This document shows positions 43,955 to 53,171 of a DNA stretch of 64,000 nt, piece after piece (positions within the stretch are counted from its first letter, which is position 1; each line of letters starts with the position of its first letter). The notes below the pieces were generated by a model. That model did no database searches. It was given only the letters and a program-made list of their open reading frames with translations, and was not told the origin of the DNA. The stretch covers positions 30,628 through 94,627 of the forward strand of contig NZ_ATVR01000011.1 in NCBI RefSeq assembly GCF_000420825.1, read 5' to 3'. The position numbers and the translations under genes are program-made. The stretch comes from Butyrivibrio sp. AE2015 (GTDB lineage: Bacteria > Bacillota > Clostridia > Lachnospirales > Lachnospiraceae).

Positions 43955-45373
43955 TTATAAACCCAGTTTATCTATTATCTCTTTTGTAATCTCTAAAGGA
44001 GTCTTACCATCTGTATCAATTATCATATCAGCAACATCTTCATAGAATGCTGCACGCTCTTCTAAAAGATCTTTTATCTTTGCTAGAGGATCCTCGGTTT
44101 TTAAAAGAGGTCTTTTATCATCATCCTTTACTCTCTCAAAAATTGTTTCAGGCTTTGCCCTTAAGTATACAACCTTTCCAATTTTCCTTAAAAGCTCTCT
44201 GTTTTCCTCTTTTACAGGCATTCCGCCTCCCAGGGAGATAACAAACTCTCTCCAGTGATCAGAATCTATAGCCTCCAAAAGATCAGTCTCCATTTCTCTA
44301 AAAGAAGCCTCACCTTCTGTCTCAAAGATCTCGTTTATAGTTCTTCCCTCAGTGTCTTCAATGACTTCATCTGTATCAATGAGCTCCAGCATCAGTTCTT
44401 CAGACAAAAGCTCGGAAACAGTGCTCTTTCCGCTTCCCATAAAGCCTTCAAGCACAATATTGGACGCTCCAACAACTTCAAGCATCATAGATCTGTAGAT
44501 CTCATCCGCCTGATCTTTTGTTATCTTAATACCCTTATCCTCATTCCAGAGTTCATAAGCATCAATTCCCTGGTAAAGAAGCATTTTAAGCCCCGAAAAT
44601 GTCCTGGCTCCCGCCTCTTTTGCAAGCTTCAAGAACTTTGTCTGAAGGGGTCTATACACAAGATCCATTGCTGAAGATACCTTCTTATAAAACTCTTCAT
44701 CCTCTATTACAGCGCTGTTAACATCCGGGAAAAGACCTACTGAAGTACACTGGATAGCAATAAAGCTATCTTCTGATTCCAAAACCTTACGATAATCTCC
44801 AAGAAGCATCGGTACTACCTTCTCATCGCTATCATTAAGCTCAAGTGCAAGGTTTACTTCATCTGCCACATCTACAGCCTTTTCAAAGGTTCTGTTTAGT
44901 ATATATACCTTTTTTGCCCCTTTATTGGCACATAAAAAAGCTGTCGGTCTGGCGACACCACCGGCGCCAAGAATAACCACTGTCTGATCCTTTAGCTCTA
45001 TTCCTTCATCCTGCATTGCATGATAAAGACCCGTCATGTCTGTGTTATATCCCTTAAAGCCGCCATTTTCCGTCCTTACAAGAGTATTAACTGCTCCAAT
45101 GGCCTTTGCAAGCGGATCAACATCTTCAAGAAATGGAATAACATCCGTCTTATAAGGTATAGTGACATTCATGCCCTGAATATCAAGAGCCACAGCTCCT
45201 TTTATGGCATTCTTAAGCTCTTTTTCCTTTACCTCAAAGGGAACATAGACCATGTTTATCCCTGTCATAGAAGCAAGTGAATTATGTATCAGCGGTGACA
45301 TTGTATGTTTTACAGGATTACCAATGAGTCCGCATGTTCTTGTATATCCATCTGTGTAGTTCATAACTCTCAC
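43955..45373 (-). CDS. Bifunctional shikimate dehydrogenase / shikimate kinase fusion
   Basis: 472 residues. Residues 1-285 are AroE: GNPVKHTMSPLIHN at the start, K75 in NVTIPYK, D112 in NTDMTG, the NADP loop LGAGGVARPTA and SGLKMLLYQG. Residues about 300-472 are AroK: P-loop GFMGSGKST at 310-318, DTDEVIED, and SLGGGMP. The fusion performs two consecutive steps of the shikimate pathway. Both active sites look intact. The usual separate enzymes are about 280 and 170 residues, so this is a plain end-to-end join. Confidence 0.93.
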   Translation of the reverse strand: MRVMNYTDGYTRTCGLIGNPVKHTMSPLIHNSLASMTGINMVYVPFEVKEKELKNAIKGAVALDIQGMNVTIPYKTDVIPFLEDVDPLAKAIGAVNTLVRTENGGFKGYNTDMTGLYHAMQDEGIELKDQTVVILGAGGVARPTAFLCANKGAKKVYILNRTFEKAVDVADEVNLALELNDSDEKVVPMLLGDYRKVLESEDSFIAIQCTSVGLFPDVNSAVIEDEEFYKKVSSAMDLVYRPLQTKFLKLAKEAGARTFSGLKMLLYQGIDAYELWNEDKGIKITKDQADEIYRSMMLEVVGASNIVLEGFMGSGKSTVSELLSEELMLELIDTDEVIEDTEGRTINEIFETEGEASFREMETDLLEAIDSDHWREFVISLGGGMPVKEENRELLRKIGKVVYLRAKPETIFERVKDDDKRPLLKTEDPLAKIKDLLEERAAFYEDVADMIIDTDGKTPLEITKEIIDKLGL

Positions 45374-45443
45374 CCCGCGTGGTTATCTTATTCAGTAAAT
45401 TTTACCTTTAATTCACCTGTAACGCAAGAGAATCAGAGTAACG

Positions 45444-45470
45444 AAAAAAAGCTACCGCAAGCGGTAGCTT
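45444..45470 (-). terminator. Terminator between the 138-residue protein gene and aroE-aroK
   Basis: AAGCTACCGC and GCGGTAGCTT pair perfectly, followed on the minus strand by seven T. It closes the single-gene unit upstream. Confidence 0.88.
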
Positions 45471-45486
45471 CAACATTCCCAATATA

Positions 45487-45903
45487 TCAGTTAAGTTTAA
45501 TAACAAGTCCATCCTCTGTTCCTGAAATAACATTGGCAGCCTTGCCGGTCATATCCTTGTTTCCTACAAAATACTGATACTCATGAAGGATATGATCTTT
45601 TTTCATTCCTGAAATTGCCTGTTTCATATCATTTGATGCAATTCCGTCTCCGCCAAAGAGATCAACTGAAATGCCATCATACACTCCTAAAGAAATAGCA
45701 ACATTTTCAATAGATGCATTATCTCTTTTAGGTACCTCAACAGTAAGATCCATCTTTTTCTCTTGCTGTTTAGGTTCGCCGAGATCTACGCTGGTATCCT
45801 GTGCTTCTTTTACCGGAGCAATCTGCGCGCTCCTGTCGCTGGCTGGCGGGATATTATATGCATTGTAACCTGAAAGGCCATTTCCTAATCTATTTAATGC
45901 CAT
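45487..45903 (-). CDS. Small soluble protein of unknown function with possible flagellar-type promoter
   Basis: 138 residues, no signal peptide or helix. The first 60 are polar and probably disordered (QIAPVKEAQDTSVDLGEPKQQ); the rest looks folded (NVAISLGVYDGISVDLFGG, HILHEYQYFVGN). An AAAGGAGG ribosome site precedes the ATG. It is a single-gene unit closed by a terminator. A sigma28-like promoter lies 51 bp upstream. I recognise no family; a link to motility is only suggested by the promoter. Confidence 0.65.
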   Translation of the reverse strand: MALNRLGNGLSGYNAYNIPPASDRSAQIAPVKEAQDTSVDLGEPKQQEKKMDLTVEVPKRDNASIENVAISLGVYDGISVDLFGGDGIASNDMKQAISGMKKDHILHEYQYFVGNKDMTGKAANVISGTEDGLVIKLN

Positions 45904-45953
45904 AACGTCCTGCCTCCTTTCCTGTAATTATTCCCACAATCACTTCAAAAAGA

Positions 45954-45980
45954 ATATCGGATACTTTTCTGAATCTCTTA
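45954..45980 (-). promoter_or_regulatory. Possible sigma28 (flagellar) promoter
   Basis: TAAG, 15 bp, TCCGATAT on the minus strand, against the sigma-D consensus TAAA-N15-GCCGATAA. A housekeeping-like TATAAT (45986-45991) lies nearby but without a good -35. Confidence 0.4.
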
Positions 45981-46075
45981 ATACCATTATATGGGAATAA
46001 AATAACATTTTAGACGGTCAGAACGTTATTTAAGATTAATTTAATCCTTTTTATATTTTATAAATAAATTGCCAC

Positions 46076-46831
46076 TTACTGACGGATTCCTGCAGCTTTA
46101 AGAAGCTGGACAGTATATTCATCCTGAGGATTCTTATAAACATCGCGGGTCTTTCCATATTCCACGACTCTTCCTGATTTCATGATCATCACATGATCAC
46201 TTATCTGATATACGACTCTAAGATCGTGGGAAATGAATATAATGGAAATTCCGAGCCTCTTATGAAGGTTCTGCAATAGTTCCATTATCTGGGCCTGGAT
46301 CGTAACATCAAGAGCCGATACAGGCTCATCAGCAATCAACAGCCTCGGCGATCTCATAAGCGCTATCCCGATACATATTCTCTGTCTTTGTCCCCCTGAC
46401 AATTGAGAAGGGTACCTGTCAAGCATCTCCAAAGGAAGCTCTATCTCCCCCATGATTTCTTCGACTCTCTTTTTGCGCTCCTCACTCGTCCACTTGCGCT
46501 TTTTATCTACCTTTAACGGTTCTTCCAAAAGCCATCCTATCTTTTTGGCCGGATTAAGCGAGCTGTATGGATCCTGAAACACCATCTGAGGTCCATCATA
46601 TTTCTGCCACAAAGTGCCGGTATAATCCTTATTGATACCTACTATCGCCCTTGCAAGAGTTGATTTTCCGCAACCGCTCTCACCTGCTATAGCAAGAACC
46701 TCACCCTCTTCCATCTCAAAACTGACATCATAGAGAGTATGAATCTTCCTCTGCCCTGAAAAAGGCTTTCTTTTTCTGTTTTTATAATATACATTAAGGT
46801 TTTCTACCTTAAGTACCTTTGATTCTTCCAT
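46076..46831 (-). CDS. Oligopeptide ABC transporter ATPase, DppF/OppF type
   Basis: 251 residues from ATG 46831, preceded by AAAGG at 9 bp; the frame extends upstream without a site. Walker A GESGCGKS, signature LSGGQRQR, Walker B LLIADEP, and H-loop ISHDLR. It powers the peptide permease encoded upstream. It overlaps or follows the other ATPase gene closely (that gene ends at 46845). Confidence 0.9.
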   Translation of the reverse strand: MEESKVLKVENLNVYYKNRKRKPFSGQRKIHTLYDVSFEMEEGEVLAIAGESGCGKSTLARAIVGINKDYTGTLWQKYDGPQMVFQDPYSSLNPAKKIGWLLEEPLKVDKKRKWTSEERKKRVEEIMGEIELPLEMLDRYPSQLSGGQRQRICIGIALMRSPRLLIADEPVSALDVTIQAQIMELLQNLHKRLGISIIFISHDLRVVYQISDHVMIMKSGRVVEYGKTRDVYKNPQDEYTVQLLKAAGIRQ

Positions 46832-46844
46832 ATTCGCAGACCTT

Positions 46845-47645
46845 TCAATCTCCAAGATCAATTTTGGGTATGGCAGCTATGAGTTTTTTAGTATATGGGT
46901 CCCTGGGGTTTCTAAATACATTTTCTGTATTTCCTGTTTCCACGATCACGCCCTTCTGCATAACAATAACTCGCTGACAAAGCTGTCTGACAAGACTAAG
47001 ATCATGAGAAATAAAAATAATCGATGTTCCCATTTCTCTGTTAAGCTTTTTGAGGAGCTCTACAATCTGAGCCTGCACAGTGACATCCAGCGCTGTAGTC
47101 GGCTCATCAGCAATCAGGATCTGCGGATTGCCTATCATTGCAGCTGCGATCATAACTCTCTGTCTCATTCCGCCTGAGAGCTCATGAGGATACATATTGT
47201 AAACCTCGCTTGCATTTTCCAGTCCAACAGATTCAAGCATCGCAATAGCTCTCTTTTTCCTATCAGCCTTACTTATCTTGGGATGATGGATAAAAAGAGG
47301 TTCCTCCACCTGCCAACCAATTTTTTTAACCGGATTGAGAGAAGTCATCGGCTCCTGGAAAATGATTGAAATCTCATCGCCCTGATAGGTCCTTAGCCTA
47401 TTTCTGTTACAGGTAAGAAGATTGTCGCCGTTAAACATTATCTTTCCTGTTTTTTCCATGGAATGCCTGTTCAAAAGACCTGCAATTGCCAGGGCACTCA
47501 TGCTTTTTCCCGAACCTGACTCACCTACAATGCCCACAATTTCCCCTTTGCCAAGCATCAGATCAAAGTCCTCTACTACTGTTTCAGGAAGCTCATGATC
47601 ATGAAATTCTATATGAAGATCTGTTACATCCAGTATTATTTCCAT
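46845..47645 (-). CDS. Oligopeptide ABC transporter ATPase, DppD/OppD type
   Basis: 266 residues from ATG 47645, preceded by GAAGG. Walker A GESGSGKS, signature LSGGMRQR, Walker B ILIADEPTTALDV. It ends with RDPYTKKLIAAIP, the usual oligopeptide-type C-terminus but without a full cysteine-rich iron-sulfur tail. It overlaps dppC by 10 bp. Confidence 0.9.
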   Translation of the reverse strand: MEIILDVTDLHIEFHDHELPETVVEDFDLMLGKGEIVGIVGESGSGKSMSALAIAGLLNRHSMEKTGKIMFNGDNLLTCNRNRLRTYQGDEISIIFQEPMTSLNPVKKIGWQVEEPLFIHHPKISKADRKKRAIAMLESVGLENASEVYNMYPHELSGGMRQRVMIAAAMIGNPQILIADEPTTALDVTVQAQIVELLKKLNREMGTSIIFISHDLSLVRQLCQRVIVMQKGVIVETGNTENVFRNPRDPYTKKLIAAIPKIDLGD

Positions 47646-48451
47646 CTTCTGATACCTTCTCCCAAAAAGGAAAATCCTAAAACCATAAGTACAATTACAA
47701 TTCCCGGGCATAAGCATATGCTGGGCACTGTAAACATGTACTGCTGCGCATCTGAAAGCATTTTACCAAGGCTTGCAAAAGGAGGCTGTGAGCCTACTCC
47801 AAGGTAGCTAAGACCTGCTTCGGCAAGAACTGCATTGTTAAATCCAATAAGGATTGAAGAAGCTAAAACATTTTTAATATTAGGAAGTATGTGAACAAAT
47901 ATCATTCTGATATCTGACACTCCCTGAAGCTTGGCACTCTCTATGTAGTCCATGCTCTTTACTCTTAAGACCTCGCCTCTTACTATCCTTGCAAAGCTAG
48001 GTACAAAGGCAATTCCAAGGGATAAAAGAAGCTGTGACCATCCGGTTCCAAATACACTGACAATAACAAGTGCAAGGAGAATACTTGGGAAGGCAAAAAG
48101 AGCATCTATAACCCTCATGATAACTTCATCGAAGGCTCCTCCGTAGTATCCTGTAAGTGCGCCTATTATGGTTCCCACACCTGCACCTATCAAAACGGTT
48201 CCAATTGCTATAAGGAGCGTGATCCTGCTTCCATACATAACTCTGCTGAACACATCACGTCCCATGTTATCAGTTCCCATAAGGTGCTTAAAAGAAATAC
48301 CCTGAAGCTTTTCTGTTGCACTCATCTTGGTAGGTTCATAGGGCATCCAGAATATTCCCACTACTACAAGGAGTACTATTAGCCCTGTTATTATTAATCC
48401 CGCTATCATGTAGGGATTTTTTTTCAGCTTTTTTAAGAAATCCTTCATCAC
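47636..48451 (-). CDS. Oligopeptide ABC transporter permease, DppC type
   Basis: 271 residues, six helices. HLMGTDNMGRDVFSRVMYGSR in the loop after helix 1 is the DppC/OppC signature, and ESAKLQGVSDIRMIFVHILPN is the EAA coupling loop. It overlaps the DppB gene by 4 bp. Confidence 0.92.
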   Translation of the reverse strand: MMKDFLKKLKKNPYMIAGLIITGLIVLLVVVGIFWMPYEPTKMSATEKLQGISFKHLMGTDNMGRDVFSRVMYGSRITLLIAIGTVLIGAGVGTIIGALTGYYGGAFDEVIMRVIDALFAFPSILLALVIVSVFGTGWSQLLLSLGIAFVPSFARIVRGEVLRVKSMDYIESAKLQGVSDIRMIFVHILPNIKNVLASSILIGFNNAVLAEAGLSYLGVGSQPPFASLGKMLSDAQQYMFTVPSICLCPGIVIVLMVLGFSFLGEGIRRWK

Positions 48452-49392
48452 TCTGCTATCTCAATTCTTGGATCGATTATTCTGTAAATTATATCTACAA
48501 AAAGATTTATCACGATAACTATGGCTGAAATTCCCATAATGATCGCCTGTACAACGGGATAATCCCTGTTGCTGATACTTGCCAGCAAAATCCTGCTGAT
48601 TCCGGGAATGCTAAATACCTGTTCAATAACGATACTGCCTGCCACCATGTCTGCAAGAAGCATTCCAAAGAATGTGATAACCGGTATCATGGCATTTTTA
48701 AGTACATGCCTGTAAAGCACACCACTTGTATTATTTCCTCTGCTATAAGCCGTTCTCGTATAATCTTTTTCAGCCTCATCAAGAAGGCTCGACCTCAGCA
48801 TCTTAACTGTCATTGCGATCTTAGGAAGTGCGATGGCAACTGAAGGGAAAATCAGATACCTGATAAATTTAGACGTATTTTCTGTATAAGATACGAATCC
48901 ACCCGGAGTAAACAGCTTAAAGATCATTCCAAATATGAAAGTGATCAGGATTCCGGAAAAGAAAGGTGGAATAGCCATAATTATCTGATTTGTTATGGTA
49001 ATCGTCTTGTCCAAAAGACCATTTTCATGTTTAGCTGTTGCGATTCCAAGAGGAATTGAAACCAAAATCGTAAGCAGAAATGACATAATAGCCATTGTCA
49101 GAGTAATCGGGATCTTATCAATGATCATACCCGCAACCGGAACATTGTAGTTATAGGAAGTTCCCATATCTCCATGAAGAAAGGAGGTAAACCATCTGGC
49201 GTACCTGACCAGAAGTGGATCATTAAGTCCCATCTGTTGTCTCGTCTGTTCAATAAGCTCCTGTGAGGCTTCTGTTCCCAGTTTTCTAAGGGCCGGATCA
49301 CCCGGAATAACGTTAAAAGCGAGGAATACGCAAAACGAAACCACCACCAAAGTCACAATCATTGAAAAAAACTTTTTGATGATATATTTCAT
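48448..49392 (-). CDS. Oligopeptide ABC transporter permease, DppB type
   Basis: 314 residues, six helices. FNVIPGDPA near the start, DYTRTAYSRGNNTSGVLYRHVLKNA (EAA loop) and VIEQVFSIPGISRILL identify the DppB/OppB subunit. It pairs with the DppC permease. It lies 30 bp after the binding-protein gene. Confidence 0.92.
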   Translation of the reverse strand: MKYIIKKFFSMIVTLVVVSFCVFLAFNVIPGDPALRKLGTEASQELIEQTRQQMGLNDPLLVRYARWFTSFLHGDMGTSYNYNVPVAGMIIDKIPITLTMAIMSFLLTILVSIPLGIATAKHENGLLDKTITITNQIIMAIPPFFSGILITFIFGMIFKLFTPGGFVSYTENTSKFIRYLIFPSVAIALPKIAMTVKMLRSSLLDEAEKDYTRTAYSRGNNTSGVLYRHVLKNAMIPVITFFGMLLADMVAGSIVIEQVFSIPGISRILLASISNRDYPVVQAIIMGISAIVIVINLFVDIIYRIIDPRIEIAE

Positions 49393-49422
49393 ATCGCATT
49401 CCTCGCTATATCTTACTTTTCT

Positions 49423-51012
49423 TTACTGTGCAGGTCTGATTTTAGCTATATCCTGTACATAAAGAGGATAAAATTCATATCCTGTGAATTTCTTATTAAG
49501 AGCAACAAACTCAGGAAGGTCCTGAATATATACATTAGCTGCTTCTTCTGAAAGAATCTTAAGGCACTCTTTATAGTACTTGGTCTTTTCAGCATCATCA
49601 GAAGTTGCTACTGCATTTGCATAAGCTGCATCATATGCATCGCTCTTGAAGTTGAACATGTTCTTGCTTGAATCTGAGCAATATCTTGCAAGAAGAGCTG
49701 AAGCAGAAAGAGTAGAAGCATCAAAGCCTACAACTGTTGCCTCATAGTTCTTGTCAGAATAAACATCACTGAGCCATGTATTCCATTCAACTTCCTGAAT
49801 ATTGGCTGTAACACCAATAGCCTTAAGTTCCTCAGCAATAACCTGTGCAGTATCAACGTGCTGCGCATAGTTTGATGGAACTGTAATTGTAAATGTAAAT
49901 CCATCAGGGTAACCAGCCTCAGCCAAAAGAGCTTTCGCTTTCTCTACATCCTGATTATAAGTATCATTAAGAGCTGGATCATAGTACTTTGTAAATGAAG
50001 GATACATAGCACTACCGATCTCTGTTCCGGCGCCATCAGAAACAAAATCCATAATCTCCTGAGGGCTTATTGCATAGCACAGAGCCTGTCTTACCTTAAC
50101 ATCATCAAAAGGCTTTACTGCGTTGTTAAGGTACATAGCCTGAACCAGGTTCATTGTGCCTTCGTAAATATCAAACTTATCTGAAAGCTGAGCTACCTGA
50201 GCGCTTGTAAGACGGGCAACCATATCAAGTGATCCGCCTTCAAGATCAAGTACGATCGCATCTGAGTTAGCCTCAACTTTGAATACTACATCCTTAATGT
50301 ATGCCTTATCGCCCCAATAGTCATCAAATCTTGTAACGATGAAGTTCTCCTGTGGTGAGCTTGAAACATACTTGTAAGGGCCTGTACCAATTGGATTAGT
50401 AGCAGGATCTGTATTGCTCTCTGGAATGATAGCCACTGTAAGAAGTGGTAAAAACTCTGAGTTTGGAGTTGTAAGAACAATCTCTACATGGCTGTCATCA
50501 ATAATATTTACACTTTCAATATTGGAAAATGAAGAAACAAGTGGCTCGCTTCCATCAGCGCCCCTGTTGCGGTCGATAGAATACTTGATATCCTCCACTG
50601 TAACCAGACTTCCATCATGGAACTTGATTCCATCGCGAAGTGTAAATGTGTAAACCTTGTTGTCATCAGAAATGTTAACTTCACTTGCTACAGCTGGGAT
50701 AAGATTACCGCTAGCGTCAGGCTTTACAAGGCCTTCAAAGACGTTAAATAATACCTCTTTGATTCCAGCCCCCGTTGCGTAATGAGGGTCAAGATCGCTT
50801 ATATCCTGAGGTATACCTACGATAAGCTTAGAAAGATCATCTGCAACCGCTTCAGACGCTGTATCAGCTGTGCCAGTCACTGTTTCAGTGCTCGCCCCTG
50901 CGCTCTGGTCCAAAGAAGCAGATTCCCCTGCCTTGTCACTTGAGCATCCACTCAATGCAACAGTCAGTGTTGTTAACACGATCATCAGAAGTGATGATAC
51001 TCCCTTTCTCAT
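49423..51012 (-). CDS. Oligopeptide-type ABC transporter substrate-binding lipoprotein
   Basis: 529 residues from ATG 51012, preceded by AGAGGAG. Lipobox LSGC with C23, then a Ser/Thr/Ala linker, then a family 5 binding fold: LIVGIPQDISDLDPHYATG, FEGLVKPDASGNLIPAVA, YTFTLRDGIKFHDG and RQALCYAISPQEIMD. It captures peptides (or, in related proteins, nickel) at the cell surface and passes them to the DppB/DppC pore. First gene of the five-gene operon. Confidence 0.92.
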   Translation of the reverse strand: MRKGVSSLLMIVLTTLTVALSGCSSDKAGESASLDQSAGASTETVTGTADTASEAVADDLSKLIVGIPQDISDLDPHYATGAGIKEVLFNVFEGLVKPDASGNLIPAVASEVNISDDNKVYTFTLRDGIKFHDGSLVTVEDIKYSIDRNRGADGSEPLVSSFSNIESVNIIDDSHVEIVLTTPNSEFLPLLTVAIIPESNTDPATNPIGTGPYKYVSSSPQENFIVTRFDDYWGDKAYIKDVVFKVEANSDAIVLDLEGGSLDMVARLTSAQVAQLSDKFDIYEGTMNLVQAMYLNNAVKPFDDVKVRQALCYAISPQEIMDFVSDGAGTEIGSAMYPSFTKYYDPALNDTYNQDVEKAKALLAEAGYPDGFTFTITVPSNYAQHVDTAQVIAEELKAIGVTANIQEVEWNTWLSDVYSDKNYEATVVGFDASTLSASALLARYCSDSSKNMFNFKSDAYDAAYANAVATSDDAEKTKYYKECLKILSEEAANVYIQDLPEFVALNKKFTGYEFYPLYVQDIAKIRPAQ

Positions 51013-51113
51013 AACATCTCCTCTAATCATGCTAAAATCTTCCTCCTATGAAATTGTTTTTTCGCCACGTATGCGCATGTTATAAAGCAACGCAGCAATA
51101 CGTATGTAAATAT

Positions 51114-51143
51114 ATAGCCTTGACAATAAGTTGTCAAGGCTAT
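51114..51143. terminator. Hairpin between nrdR and the peptide-transporter operon
   Basis: A perfect 13-bp stem (ATAGCCTTGACAA and its complement, loop TAAG). The following bases are A+T-rich on the minus strand (ATATTTAC), so it is the probable end of the nrdR transcript. Confidence 0.65.
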
Positions 51144-51167
51144 TACTTGTACTTTTTATTCTACTTT

Positions 51168-51680
51168 TTATTCTTTCTTTAAAAGAGGTGTGTTCTTGTC
51201 TGTGCTGTCTGTTATAGTCCCCTCTGCTTCCTTCTTGAGGACTGACTTCAATTCATCCATAAATGTGTTCACATCCTTAAACTCTCTATAAACAGATGCA
51301 AATCTGACATAAGCTACAGGATCAAGATTTTTCATCTTATCCATAACAATCTCACCTATGGATCTGCTGGGGATTTCCTTCTGCTCCATATTAAAGATCT
51401 CTGTCTCTACCGCATCAACCATTTTAGTGATCTGCTCAGCACTTACAGGCCTCTTATGACACGCTCTGAATACTCCTGCCTCTATCTTGGCTCTGTCATA
51501 TGGTTCTCTCACATCGCCCTTCTTGATAACAATAAGAGGTATTGTCTCAACTTTTTCATATGTAGTAAAACGCTTGCTACAGGAATCACAGACCCTTCTT
51601 CTCCTAATTGACGTATTATCGTCAGCCGGTCTTGAATCAATTACTCTGGTATCATCTTTCCCACAGAATGGGCACTTCAT
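51168..51680 (-). CDS. nrdR: NrdR transcriptional repressor of ribonucleotide reductase
   Basis: 170 residues from ATG 51680, preceded by GGAGG. Zinc ribbon C3, C6, C31 and C34 (MKCPFCGK, RVCDSCSKRF), then an ATP-cone (IVIKKGDVREPYDRAKIEAGV). It senses ATP/dATP and represses nrd genes. The family usually ends near residue 150-155; here about 18 extra polar residues follow (TDSTDKNTPLLKKE). It stands behind ftsZ, separated by a terminator. Confidence 0.95.
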   Translation of the reverse strand: MKCPFCGKDDTRVIDSRPADDNTSIRRRRVCDSCSKRFTTYEKVETIPLIVIKKGDVREPYDRAKIEAGVFRACHKRPVSAEQITKMVDAVETEIFNMEQKEIPSRSIGEIVMDKMKNLDPVAYVRFASVYREFKDVNTFMDELKSVLKKEAEGTITDSTDKNTPLLKKE

Positions 51681-51777
51681 AACTTTTCCTCCATTTTCCG
51701 ATTTGACATGTCCACTACATATTGGTGAAAAAATCAAACAACTACACAAACTATTGTAGCATTGTTCAGGCAAAAAT

Positions 51778-51811
51778 AAAAGCCTTTTGCATAATTTGCA
51801 AAAGGCTTTTT
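51778..51811. terminator. Bidirectional terminator between ftsZ and nrdR
   Basis: A 13-bp stem AAAAGCCTTTTGC with its complement, loop ATAATTT, with T runs in both directions. It ends the division cluster on the minus strand. Confidence 0.9.
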
Positions 51812-51830
51812 AATACTATTTCGTTAATTT

Positions 51831-53063
51831 TTACTTTCTCTGTAAGAAATCAGGAATTTTAAGTGACTTTGGCTCTACTGTGCTCTTGATATCTGTAGGT
51901 CTGTTGATACCAAGATTTGGCTTAGGAGCTGCAGCACTGTTCTCTCGAGAAATACCAATTGTCTCTACTGAAGGCTGGATAGGAGTTACTACTGAAGATG
52001 GTGTAACAGTTGTAGCATGTGCTACGTTAACTGTAGGCTGTGGAATTGAAACTGGTGTTACAGGTGTTGCCTGCTGAACCGGTCTAGCTGCAGCTGGCTT
52101 AGCTGCCACAAGCTTATCATCAATTCCTGTAGCGATAACTGTAACTGTGCAAGTATCAGTCTTATTCTCATCATACATTGCACCAAAGATAACATTTACA
52201 TCATCGCCGGCAAGTCCACGAACATAATCAGAAGCCTCCTGAGCATCTGTAAGACTGATATCACCAGAGATATTGATGATAACATCTGTAGCTCCGTTAA
52301 CCTTAGTCTCAAGAAGTGGACTCTCAACCGCCATCTTAACAGCATCCGCTGCCTTATCATCACCCTTACCAGTACCAATACCGATATGAGCAATACCTTT
52401 ATCCTTCATAACAGTCTGTACATCTGCGAAATCGAGGTTGATAACTGCAGGTACATTGATAAGATCAGTAACACCCTGAACTGCCTGCTGAAGTACTTCA
52501 TCAGCTTTCTTAAGGGCATCAGGCATAGTTGTACGTCTGTCAACAATCTGAAGAAGTTTATCGTTAGGGATAACAATAAGTGTATCTACATTAGTCCTGA
52601 TATTAGATATTCCGAGCATAGCGTTCTGCATACGAACACGAGCCTCGAAACTGAAAGGTTTTGTAACCACACCAACAGTAAGAATACCCATCTCTTTGGC
52701 AAGTTTTGCAACAACTGGAGCAGCACCTGTTCCTGTTCCGCCACCCATACCACAAGTAACGAATACCATATCAGCGCCCTTAAGTGCAGCAGAAATCTCT
52801 TCTGCGCTCTCCTCAGCAGCTTTCTGGCCAATCTCAGGCTTTGCACCGGCACCAAGACCCTTTGTAAGCTTCTCTCCGATCTGTAAAAGCTTAGGGGCTT
52901 TGCATAACTGAAGTGCCTGTTTATCTGTATTTATACCGATGAACTCAACACCGGTAATGTTTTCGTCTACCATTCTATTTACAGCATTATTTCCTGCACC
53001 GCCGACCCCAACGACAATTATCTTGCAGGCATTTTCTGCTTCGTTTGACTTTATCTCCAGCAA
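51831..53063 (-). CDS. ftsZ: Cell division protein FtsZ, TTG start
   Basis: 410 residues from TTG 53063. A strong GGAGGAG sits at 53070-53076, 6 bp before TTG; an ATG at 53087 would place that site inside the gene. With TTG the protein starts [19 protein letters not shown], like relatives. The tubulin signature GGGTGTG is in [15 protein letters not shown], the T7 loop NLDFADV is present, and the end KIPDFLQRK is the conserved peptide that binds FtsA/SepF/EzrA-type partners. It polymerises with GTP to form the division ring. Confidence 0.96.
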   Translation of the reverse strand: MLEIKSNEAENACKIIVVGVGGAGNNAVNRMVDENITGVEFIGINTDKQALQLCKAPKLLQIGEKLTKGLGAGAKPEIGQKAAEESAEEISAALKGADMVFVTCGMGGGTGTGAAPVVAKLAKEMGILTVGVVTKPFSFEARVRMQNAMLGISNIRTNVDTLIVIPNDKLLQIVDRRTTMPDALKKADEVLQQAVQGVTDLINVPAVINLDFADVQTVMKDKGIAHIGIGTGKGDDKAADAVKMAVESPLLETKVNGATDVIINISGDISLTDAQEASDYVRGLAGDDVNVIFGAMYDENKTDTCTVTVIATGIDDKLVAAKPAAARPVQQATPVTPVSIPQPTVNVAHATTVTPSSVVTPIQPSVETIGISRENSAAAPKPNLGINRPTDIKSTVEPKSLKIPDFLQRK

Positions 53064-53171
53064 AACAACTCCTCCTTCATAATCCATAGACTCCTAATAG
53101 CTATGATACGATTTTTTTGTTCAATTATCAACCTGTTTTTTTCCTTTAAATTATTGTTTTTGTACAACAAA

